NCBI GenBank assembly: GCA_022825705.1
Contig: JAJDWH010000033.1
Span: 124,001-188,000 of the forward strand
Length of the DNA stretch: 64,000 bases
Source: Alphaproteobacteria bacterium
GTDB taxonomy: Bacteria > Pseudomonadota > Alphaproteobacteria > TMED109
Reading direction: 5' to 3'
Numbering within the stretch: position 1 is the first letter of the stretch; each line of letters opens with the position of its first letter. Positions 8,635 through 16,165 of the stretch are shown here, one piece after another. The notes under the pieces were generated by a model. That model saw only the letters and a list, made by a program, of their open reading frames with translations. It was not told the DNA's origin and searched no databases. The position numbers were made by a program, and so were the translations under genes.

Positions 8635-10605
8635 GTGTTCGAACGTGTCCTGATCGCCAACCGCGGCGAAATTGCGGCGCGGATCGCGCGTACCTGCCGT
8701 CGCCTGGGAATTGCCACGGTAGGTGTGACCTCGTGGGCGGATCGGGAAGCACTGCACGCCCGCGCCGTCGACACGGTCGTGCCGCTGGGGCCGTCGGCGT
8801 CGCACCTGAGCTATCTCGATTCCGATCGCCTGCTTGCCGCCGCCCGGCGGGCAGGGGTCGATGCCGTCCATCCCGGCTATGGCTTCCTGTCCGAGAACGC
8901 GGAATTCGCGGAGGCCTGCGTGGCGGCGGGCTTTCGCTGGATCGGGCCGTCGCCCGACGCCATTCGCTTGATGGGAGACAAGGATGCGGCGCGAAGCCGC
9001 ATGGAGCGCGCCGGGGTTCCGGTGCTGCCTGGATTTCCGATAGAGGCGGTCACCGATGTTGCCGAGCAGTGTCGTGCGCTGGGCTACCCGGTGCTGGTCA
9101 AGGCCGTTGCGGGCGGCGGTGGCCGGGGACTGCGGCGCGTCGATACCGAAGCCGAACTGGGCGAGGCGCTCAACTCGGCAGCGCGCGAGGCGGAAGCCGC
9201 CTTCGGGAACGGTCGCCTCCTGGTCGAGAAGCTGGTGACGGCGGCCCGCCATGTCGAAGTGCAAGTCCTCGCCGACAGCCACGGCCGCACGGTCCACCTG
9301 TTCGAGCGCGACTGCTCCCTGCAGCGGCGACATCAGAAGGTGATCGAGGAGGCGCCGGCCCCCGGTCTCGATCCTGCGGTGCGCGCCGGGCTCACCGGGG
9401 CAGCCTGTGAAGCTGCCTCCGCAATCGGCTACGAGAACGCCGGAACGGTCGAGTTCCTCCTGGCAGACGACGATCGGTTCTACTTCATCGAAATGAACAC
9501 GCGCCTCCAGGTCGAACATCCGGTTACGGAATGCGTGACGGGGCTGGACCTCGTGGAATGGCAGATTCGAATTGCCGCAGGTGAGCCTCTCGATTTCGAG
9601 CAGGTTGCGGTCCAGTTGCGCGGTCACGCGATCGAGGCTCGGGTTTGCGCCGAAGATCCTGCGCACGATTTTCGGCCGCAGCCGGGCCCGGTCCGGGAGG
9701 TCCGTTGGCCGTCCGGGGAGGGAATTCGAGTAGACGCAGGGATTGCGTCGGGGGACCGAGTGCCGCCGCACTATGATTCGCTGATTGCGAAGGTGATTGC
9801 CTTCGGGGAGGATCGGGAAACGGCCCGCTCGCGCCTCGTTGCGGCATTGCGACAAACCCGATGTGCCGGTCCGGCCACAAACCTGAGCCTGCTGAGCGGA
9901 TGCCTCGAGGATCCCGCATTTTGCGCCGGTCAGGTCGACACCGGTTTTATTCCCGACCGCCTCGACGCCCTGATCCATCCGCCCGAGCCACCGGAGGACG
10001 AGATCTTCACGCTGGCGGCCGTGGCGGTGGTGGCCCGGACGCTGACGCCTGCCTCCGGGAATCCGTGGAGGGCGGCCGATGGCTGGCGCGGTGGCGGCCC
10101 CGGCCACCAAACCGTGCGTCTGTCATGCGACGGGCGCAGCGCCGAGGTGTGCGTGGAGCCGGCTGGCGCCGGAGCGTGGACGATGCGGATCGACGGCCGC
10201 AGGTATGCCGTGTCAGGTAGCTTCGACGAACGGGGTGAGCTGGATGTCCGCGTTGGCGGGATCGCCGTTCGCGCCCGGGCGATCGTGGACGAACTGCGTG
10301 TCTGGCTCTTCCTGGACGCGGGGGACCGTGTCGTTGAGCGACCGGACCGAATGTCCGGGAGTGCTGTCGGTTCAGGCGAGGCCTCCGATTTCGCGTCACC
10401 GATGCCGGGGCGCGTGACCGACGTACAGGTCGAGCCAGGGTCCCTGGTGGCTGCCGGGGCCACGCTGCTGATTGTCGAGGCCATGAAGATCGAGCACCGT
10501 ATCGAGGCGCCGAGCGCCGGACGGGTCACCGCACTGCTGTGCGAACAGGGCGCGTGGATCAACGAAGGCGAGCCATTGGTCGAGTTTGCGCCGGAATCCG
10601 GCTGA
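8635..10605 (+). CDS. mccA: Methylcrotonyl-CoA carboxylase, biotin-carrying (alpha) subunit
   Basis: A 656-residue protein with, in order, a biotin carboxylase N domain (RVLIANRGEIAARIARTCR), an ATP-grasp domain (VKAVAGGGGRGLRRV, EMNTRLQVEHPVTE), a biotin carboxylase C domain, a linker, and a C-terminal biotinyl domain with the modified Lys618 in VEAMKIEHRI. It carboxylates its own biotin using ATP and bicarbonate and hands it to MccB. The start is GTG 8635, since homology to the family begins at the second residue. It is the last gene of the leucine operon visible here and converges on the choline transporter operon. Confidence 0.95.
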   Translation: MFERVLIANRGEIAARIARTCRRLGIATVGVTSWADREALHARAVDTVVPLGPSASHLSYLDSDRLLAAARRAGVDAVHPGYGFLSENAEFAEACVAAGFRWIGPSPDAIRLMGDKDAARSRMERAGVPVLPGFPIEAVTDVAEQCRALGYPVLVKAVAGGGGRGLRRVDTEAELGEALNSAAREAEAAFGNGRLLVEKLVTAARHVEVQVLADSHGRTVHLFERDCSLQRRHQKVIEEAPAPGLDPAVRAGLTGAACEAASAIGYENAGTVEFLLADDDRFYFIEMNTRLQVEHPVTECVTGLDLVEWQIRIAAGEPLDFEQVAVQLRGHAIEARVCAEDPAHDFRPQPGPVREVRWPSGEGIRVDAGIASGDRVPPHYDSLIAKVIAFGEDRETARSRLVAALRQTRCAGPATNLSLLSGCLEDPAFCAGQVDTGFIPDRLDALIHPPEPPEDEIFTLAAVAVVARTLTPASGNPWRAADGWRGGGPGHQTVRLSCDGRSAEVCVEPAGAGAWTMRIDGRRYAVSGSFDERGELDVRVGGIAVRARAIVDELRVWLFLDAGDRVVERPDRMSGSAVGSGEASDFASPMPGRVTDVQVEPGSLVAAGATLLIVEAMKIEHRIEAPSAGRVTALLCEQGAWINEGEPLVEFAPESG

Positions 10606-10682
10606 CGACGCGACCTTCGGTCCTTGTCGATAGCGGCTTCCACCCGCGAGCACGGTCACCGAAGTTGGGCCGGCCGCCGGGA

Positions 10683-11882
10683 TCAGTCCTGCTGGTTGTC
10701 GGCTAAGGCACCCTGTCGCATCAGGCCGCGATAGATTTCGTCGTCGCCGATCACGCCCACCATCCGGCCCTGCTCCATCAGCAGCACCGGTCGGCCGGTG
10801 CAGTGCCGGAGTTCGATGGCCGTGCGCATCGGCAGGTCAGGCGCCGCCGCGCAGATGGTTCTGCCGGTAAGCGTCTCGGTGTCCAGGTCCGGCGAATAGT
10901 GCCGGATCGCGGCCGGAGCCGGTTCGATGCTGGCCTCGTCGGGTGCGCCCTCGGCGTTCAGTTTCAGTCGGTTGAGGCCCGACCAATCGAGCCGCAGCAC
11001 GTCGCCGTCGCGCCGTACGTTCGCCACCGGCGTCATGAGCGAGCGGCAACGCAGCACGTTGAGCGCATCCATATGGGCAATGAATTCGGCAACGTAGGCG
11101 TTGGCCGGATTGAGAACAATCTCTTCGGGCTCGCCGTACTGAACGATCCGGCCTGCTTCCATGATCGCGATATGCCGCCCGAGCTTGAGCGCTTCGTTGA
11201 GATCATGGCTGACGAACAGGATCGTCTTGCCGAGTCGGCTCTGCAAATCCAGCAGTTCGTCCTGCAGGTGCTCCCGGATCAGCGGATCCAATGCCGAGAA
11301 CGGCTCATCCATCAGGAGGATGTCGGAGTCGGTGGCAAGCGCACGGGCAAGTCCGACCCGCTGCTGCATGCCGCCGGAAAGCTCGTGCACGTACCTGTCG
11401 CCCCAGCGGTCGAGATCCACCAGTTCGAGATGTTTCCGGACGATGGCGTCCCGTTCCGCCCGGCCAGCGCCGCGCAGCTCAAGGCCGAAGCTGACGTTCT
11501 CATGGACGGTGCGCCACGGCAGCAGGGCGAACTGCTGGAACACCATGGCGATGCGCTCCGTGCGCATGCGCCGCAGCGTGGCGGCATCGCAACCGGCCAT
11601 GTCGAGCGGGGCATCCCCGTCGCGGACCAGAACTTCGCCGCGGGTGACGCTGCAGAGGCCGTTCACGGCGCGCAGCAGGGTCGACTTGCCGGAGCCCGAC
11701 AGACCCATCAGCACGCAAATCTCGCCGCTCTGCACCGCGAGCGACGCACCGGCAACACCGATAACCGAGCCGGTGGCGTCCTGGATGCCTTGCCGGTCGG
11801 CGCCGCCATCGAGCATCTGCAGGGCAGCCGGTACGTCGCCACCAAACAGGATGTCGACTGCCTTCAGCTCGATCGCGTGAAT
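10683..11882 (-). CDS. choV: Choline/betaine ABC transporter ATP-binding protein (atypical start)
   Basis: ATPase of a ProU-type osmolyte importer; it powers uptake through ChoW. Walker A is GLSGSGKST, the signature LSGGMQQRV, Walker B ILLMDEPFSALD, with a switch His in FVSHD. The C-terminal 120 residues hold a degenerate CBS-like tail (GRPVLLMEQGRMVGVIGDD). The first ATG is at 11816, but the frame encodes about 22 further residues that look like the missing first strand (AIELKAVDILFGG), and a stop codon lies at 11888-11886. No ATG, GTG or TTG occurs in that stretch; ATT 11882, or less likely CTG 11867, would be needed. The coordinates use the ATT hypothesis; with the ATG the protein is 377 residues. 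It follows choW by only three bases. Confidence 0.88.
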   Translation of the reverse strand: MHAIELKAVDILFGGDVPAALQMLDGGADRQGIQDATGSVIGVAGASLAVQSGEICVLMGLSGSGKSTLLRAVNGLCSVTRGEVLVRDGDAPLDMAGCDAATLRRMRTERIAMVFQQFALLPWRTVHENVSFGLELRGAGRAERDAIVRKHLELVDLDRWGDRYVHELSGGMQQRVGLARALATDSDILLMDEPFSALDPLIREHLQDELLDLQSRLGKTILFVSHDLNEALKLGRHIAIMEAGRIVQYGEPEEIVLNPANAYVAEFIAHMDALNVLRCRSLMTPVANVRRDGDVLRLDWSGLNRLKLNAEGAPDEASIEPAPAAIRHYSPDLDTETLTGRTICAAAPDLPMRTAIELRHCTGRPVLLMEQGRMVGVIGDDEIYRGLMRQGALADNQQD

Positions 11883-11885
11883 CGG

Positions 11886-12734
11886 TCAACCCCGCTGCTT
11901 GGTGCCGCCGCGCGGCTTGCAGAAGCGATCGAGCAAGAAGGCGACGATGACGATGGCGAGCCCGGCCTCGAAGCCCTTGGCGATGTTCACGGTGTTGAGT
12001 GCGCGCAACACCGGCACGCCGAGGCCTGGCGCGCCGACCATCGCCGCGATGACCACCATCGACAGGCTGAGCATGATGCATTGGGTGACGCCGGCCATGA
12101 TGGTCGGCAGGGCGTGTGGCAGCTCCACCTTCCAGAGGAGCTGGCGGCGTGTCGCCCCGAACGCCTCGCCGGCCTCGATCAGCGGCCGCGGCACGCCTGA
12201 GACGCCCAGATGCGTGAGCCGGATTGGGGCGGGGATGGCAAAGATCACGGTGGAGATCAGGCCCGGTACCACGCCCAACCCGAACATGATCATGGTCGGA
12301 ATCAGGTAGACGAAGGTCGGGATCGTCTGCATCAGGTCGAGGACCGGACGGATGGCGTTGTAGAGCCAGGGCCGGTGCGCTGCCGCAATACCGACCGGCA
12401 CGCCGATGACGACACAGATCACGGTGGAGAACAGGATGAGCGTGAAGGTCTGGACCGTGGTTTCCCAATAGCCGAGATTGATCACCAGGAGCAGCAACAG
12501 CACGACGGCGGCGACCAGTTTCCAGGACCGGTGCAGCCAGAACGCGAGGCCGGCAAGCGCCAGTACCAGGACGAGCGAGGGAACGGCCAGCAGCAGGCCG
12601 GCCACGCCCTCGATCAGGAACTTCAGGAATTCAGCGACATAGTCGAAGAACCAGGCCCCATGGTCGAGCAGCAAGTCCGCAAGGGACTTGATCCACCTGC
12701 CAAGGGGAATCTTCTGGTCCGTCAACCAGTTCAA
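11886..12734 (-). CDS. choW: Choline ABC transporter permease
   Basis: A 282-residue inner-membrane permease of the ProW/OpuAB family. A hydrophobic N-terminal region (about 45-85) precedes the binding-protein-dependent transport domain, with TM segments at about 95-115, 130-155, 165-180 and 215-270. The family loop contacting the ATPase is visible as GEAFGATRRQLLWKVELP. It forms the channel for choline, and perhaps betaine, delivered by the binding protein encoded upstream. The operon order choX-choW-choV and the neighbouring betA favour choline over other osmolytes. Confidence 0.91.
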   Translation of the reverse strand: MNWLTDQKIPLGRWIKSLADLLLDHGAWFFDYVAEFLKFLIEGVAGLLLAVPSLVLVLALAGLAFWLHRSWKLVAAVVLLLLLVINLGYWETTVQTFTLILFSTVICVVIGVPVGIAAAHRPWLYNAIRPVLDLMQTIPTFVYLIPTMIMFGLGVVPGLISTVIFAIPAPIRLTHLGVSGVPRPLIEAGEAFGATRRQLLWKVELPHALPTIMAGVTQCIMLSLSMVVIAAMVGAPGLGVPVLRALNTVNIAKGFEAGLAIVIVAFLLDRFCKPRGGTKQRG

Positions 12735-12789
12735 TACCTAGTCCCGGGCTGTCCGCCCCGTCGCGCGGTCGGACGGGGCGGAACTCGTT

Positions 12790-13737
12790 CTAGAGCCCGA
12801 GGCTTGCGTTCACAGCAGCCAAGCCGTCGTCGCCGCTCAGGGTCGTCACTCCGTCAAGCCAACCCTCCAGGATGGACGGGTTCGACTGGAGCCATGCCGT
12901 CGCGGCCTGCTGCGGCTCCTGCTCGTCCTCGAGGATGGCGGTCATGATCTCGTTTTCCATCGCCAGCGTGAACGTCAGGTTGGTCAGCAGCTTCCCGACG
13001 TTCGGGCACTCTTCAACGTAACCCTGCCGGGTGTTGGTGTAGACCTCAGCGCCGCCGAAGTTCGGGCCGAAAATGTCATCGCCCCCAGCGAGATAGGTCA
13101 TCTCGTACTTCGCATTCATCGGGTGCGGCTCCCACCCCAGGAACACAATCCACTGATCTCTGCGGTTCGCTCGGTCCACCTGGGCGAGCATGCCTTGCTC
13201 GCTCGATTCCACCAGTTCGAATCCCTGCAGGCCGAACGTGTTCTCATCGATCATGGCCTGGATCAGCCGGTTGCCGTCGTTGCCCGGCTCGATCCCGTAG
13301 ATCTTGCCTTCGAGTTCTGCGCTGTACTGGGAGATGTCGCCGAAGCTGGTGATGCCACCGTCGGCCGCCAGCTTGTTGACGGCGAGGGTGTATTTCGCCC
13401 CGGTCAGGTTCTGCGCGACGGTCTCGACCGACCCCTCGTCCCGGTATGGCGCGATGTCGGCTTCCATGGTCGGCATCCAGTTGCCGAGGAAGACGTCGAT
13501 ATCGCCGTTCTTGAGACTGGTGTACGTCACCGGCACGGAGAGTACGGACGCAGTCGGCTCGTAGCCGAGTGCCGTGAGGACCACGGAAGTTGCCGCGGTC
13601 GTTGAGGTGATGTCAGTCCACCCCACATCAGAGAAGCGAACCGTCTGGCACGAATCGGGATCGGCCGCCCAGACGGAGGGCGAAAACAGCAGAGCTGCAA
13701 CCACCCCGAGCACTGCCATGCGCACGCGTTCTGTCAT
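12790..13737 (-). CDS. choX: Choline ABC transporter substrate-binding protein
   Basis: A periplasmic binding protein of the OpuAC/ProX class, 315 residues from ATG 13737. Residues 1-24 form a signal peptide ending SPSVWA. The mature N-terminus carries VRFSDVGWTDITSTTAA, a pattern shared with ChoX proteins, and the aromatic ligand box could use Trp residues in DVGWTD, FLGNWMPTM and FLGWEPHPM. AGGAGG lies eight bases before ATG 13737 but only two before ATG 13743, so the former is chosen. It is the first gene of the transporter operon and is divergent from betA across 113 bp, where a shared choline-responsive control region would be expected; no betI regulator is in the window. Confidence 0.91.
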   Translation of the reverse strand: MTERVRMAVLGVVAALLFSPSVWAADPDSCQTVRFSDVGWTDITSTTAATSVVLTALGYEPTASVLSVPVTYTSLKNGDIDVFLGNWMPTMEADIAPYRDEGSVETVAQNLTGAKYTLAVNKLAADGGITSFGDISQYSAELEGKIYGIEPGNDGNRLIQAMIDENTFGLQGFELVESSEQGMLAQVDRANRRDQWIVFLGWEPHPMNAKYEMTYLAGGDDIFGPNFGGAEVYTNTRQGYVEECPNVGKLLTNLTFTLAMENEIMTAILEDEQEPQQAATAWLQSNPSILEGWLDGVTTLSGDDGLAAVNASLGL

Positions 13738-13850
13738 CGCCATATCCTCCTGGTTGGGTGTCTTGTTACACGCCATTGCAGGCAATGACGCTCGTTAGGG
13801 CTACCATGACGGCCATAGGGCCGCAAGAGCAGAGGCGGCAGCGCATCTAG

Positions 13851-15509
13851 ATGAACACGCGACAGATGTTCGATTATGTCGTCGTTGGCGCCGGGTCGGC
13901 AGGCTGCGTTCTGGCCAATCGGCTGACCGAGGACGGCACCGCGCGTGTGCTGCTGATCGAGGCCGGCGGCAGCGACCGCAGCATCTTCGTGCAGATGCCG
14001 ACGGCACTCGCCATCGCCATGACCCACCCGCGCTACGGATGGCACTATTGGACTGAGCCCGAGCCGTATCTGGGCGGCCGGCGTCTGCACTGTCCACGCG
14101 GCAAGTTGCTCGGGGGTTCCTCGTCGGTCAACGGGATGGCCTATGTCCGCGGCAACGCCCTGGACTACGAGGGCTGGGCCGCAGCCGGCGCAACGGGGTG
14201 GTCATATGCCGAAGTACTGCCGTACTTCCGGAGGGCCGAGAGCTTCAGCGGCGGTGGCGACGATTACCGGGGTGACTCGGGCCCGCTCCATACCTCGCGT
14301 GGTGGCATGCGCAATCCGCTCTACCGCGCCTTCATCGAGGCGGGTGAACAGGCCGGTTACGCCCGCACTGCCGATATGAACGGCTACCGGCAGGAAGGTC
14401 TCGGTCCGATGGACATGACGGTCCATCGGGGGCGGCGCTGGAGCACCGCCAACGCGTACCTGAAGCCGGCACGAAGTCGGGGGAATTTGGCCGTCGCAAC
14501 CCGGGCGCTGGCGACCCGGCTTCTCATGGATGGCCGGCGGGTCCGCGGCGTCGAATACCGGCAGGGCGGCGTCACCCGAACGGCGCTGGCGGCGCGCGAA
14601 GTCATTCTGAGCGGTGGGCCGATCAACACCCCGCAACTGCTGATGCTGTCGGGAATTGGCCCGGCCGATCAACTTCGCGAATTCAGCATCGAGGTGATCC
14701 ACGATCTGCCCGGTGTCGGGGAAAACCTCCAGGATCACCTGGAACTCTATATCCAGCAGGCGTGCACCCGGCCGGTAACGCTCTACGCTGCTACCGGTCT
14801 GTTGGGCAAGGCGCTGATCGGGATCCGGTGGGTGGCGTGCCAGTCCGGCCTTGGCGCCACCAACCATTTCGAGTCCGGCGGCTTCATCCGCTCACGCACG
14901 GGCGTTCGCTGGCCGGACATCCAGTACCATTTCCTGCCGCTGGCGGCTTCCTACGACATGAAGGAACAGGTCCGCTGCCACGGTTACCAGGCCCATGCCG
15001 GCCCGATGCGCTCGAACTCCCGTGGATTCGTCCGCCTGGCTTCGGCTGACCCGACCGAATCCCCCCAGATCCGGTTCAACTACATGAGCCACACCGATGA
15101 CTGGGCCGATATGCGGGCCTGTGTGCGACTCACCCGGGAGATCTTCGCCCAGCCCGCCTTCGATCCCTACCGCGGCGAAGAACTCGCGCCCGGCGCCTCG
15201 GTCCGGAGCGACGCAGACATCGATGCGTTCGTCCGCGAGACGGTCCAGAGCGCCTATCACCCCTGTGGCACCTGCAAGATGGGCACGGACGCAATGGCGG
15301 TGGTTGACCCGCAGAACCGGGTGCACGGGATGGACGGGTTGCGCGTCGTCGACAGCTCGATCATGCCGGCCATCACGACCGGAAATCTCAACGCGCCGAC
15401 GATCATGATTGCCGAGAAGGCCGCCGACGCGATCCGGGGCCAACCGCCGCTGGCAGCCTCGGAGTCCCCGTTTCACACCGCTTCCGACTGGGCGACGGCG
15501 CAGCGCTGA
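13851..15509 (+). CDS. betA: Choline dehydrogenase (GMC oxidoreductase)
   Basis: A 552-residue flavoprotein that oxidises choline to betaine aldehyde, and often on to betaine, passing electrons to the membrane quinone pool. The FAD dinucleotide fold DYVVVGAGSAGCVLANRL starts at residue 8. GMC signatures follow: CPRGKLLGGSSSVNGMAYVR (80-99) and GGPINTPQLLMLSGIGP. The active-site histidine is His470 in SAYHPCGTCKMG, followed by the GNLNAPTIMIAEKAAD end block. It is divergent from the choline transporter operon, which fits choline as substrate; no betB aldehyde dehydrogenase lies nearby. Confidence 0.93.
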   Translation: MNTRQMFDYVVVGAGSAGCVLANRLTEDGTARVLLIEAGGSDRSIFVQMPTALAIAMTHPRYGWHYWTEPEPYLGGRRLHCPRGKLLGGSSSVNGMAYVRGNALDYEGWAAAGATGWSYAEVLPYFRRAESFSGGGDDYRGDSGPLHTSRGGMRNPLYRAFIEAGEQAGYARTADMNGYRQEGLGPMDMTVHRGRRWSTANAYLKPARSRGNLAVATRALATRLLMDGRRVRGVEYRQGGVTRTALAAREVILSGGPINTPQLLMLSGIGPADQLREFSIEVIHDLPGVGENLQDHLELYIQQACTRPVTLYAATGLLGKALIGIRWVACQSGLGATNHFESGGFIRSRTGVRWPDIQYHFLPLAASYDMKEQVRCHGYQAHAGPMRSNSRGFVRLASADPTESPQIRFNYMSHTDDWADMRACVRLTREIFAQPAFDPYRGEELAPGASVRSDADIDAFVRETVQSAYHPCGTCKMGTDAMAVVDPQNRVHGMDGLRVVDSSIMPAITTGNLNAPTIMIAEKAADAIRGQPPLAASESPFHTASDWATAQR

Positions 15510-15613
15510 TCAGGAGGCCTCCCGCCCGTGGCCTCTCGCACCGCGTCCACTTGGGCCCGGCGGCGGCCCGCCTGAGCGGTTGCCTGCAGCGGCTCGGTCA
15601 GGCAGGCCGGCGG

Positions 15614-16165
15614 TTACGGCGATTGAAGATATTCCACCGTGGCGTCGCGAAGCCAAAGGGATACGTAATCGGCGAAACTGCGCGCCACGGTAATTTCGTA
15701 CAGCACGTCCGCGCCCGGTCGATGCAGCAGGACCGGTGCCTTCGCCAGCAGACTGCGGGCGCAGCAGCCTGCCGGAAAGTGATCCGGATCGAGGTCCAGT
15801 GTCATTCCCTTGGCGAGTACCTCGACGGCCTTCGGGCCCGAGAGCGACAGGGTGATGTGGGCGTCGCCGACGACCACCACCGCGGCATGGAGATCGGACA
15901 GGGTGCTCTCGAGCGACATGGCGAGCTCGAACTCCGCCGCCGCCGCGACTTCGATGAGCCATTCGTCGGGACCCAGCCACAGGATGACGCCTCCGTCTCC
16001 CGCCGCGGCGGTGTTGGCCTTCGAAGGCGGCCCAACCCCGATGACCCCGGCCACGCCCTCGTTGAATGCGTGGTTTCCGGCGTCACCCCGCAGGTTGATG
16101 CGTCCACGCGGCGCACATGGGGTCAGCGAAACCGCCGGGCCATCGTTGGCGGCGGTTTCAGCCAT
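15614..16165 (-). CDS. soxG: Sarcosine oxidase gamma subunit
   Basis: The smallest folate-fold subunit of heterotetrameric sarcosine oxidase, 183 residues. It matches the SoxG pattern: RINLRGDAGNHAF near the start, ILWLGPDEWLIEV in the middle, and the end block ITVARSFADYVSLWLRDA. It has no catalytic residue of its own and packs against the alpha subunit. The gene overlaps the end of soxA by eight bases and is the last of the operon soxB-soxD-soxA-soxG, converging on betA across about 100 bases without a recognisable gene or clear terminator. Confidence 0.9.
   Translation of the reverse strand: MAETAANDGPAVSLTPCAPRGRINLRGDAGNHAFNEGVAGVIGVGPPSKANTAAAGDGGVILWLGPDEWLIEVAAAAEFELAMSLESTLSDLHAAVVVVGDAHITLSLSGPKAVEVLAKGMTLDLDPDHFPAGCCARSLLAKAPVLLHRPGADVLYEITVARSFADYVSLWLRDATVEYLQSP

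Noticed and set aside
8161..10110. 649-residue open frame antisense to mccA
   Set aside because: It has no recognisable domains, low-complexity Arg/Gly composition, and lies fully opposite a clear biotin carboxylase; it is a GC-rich shadow frame.
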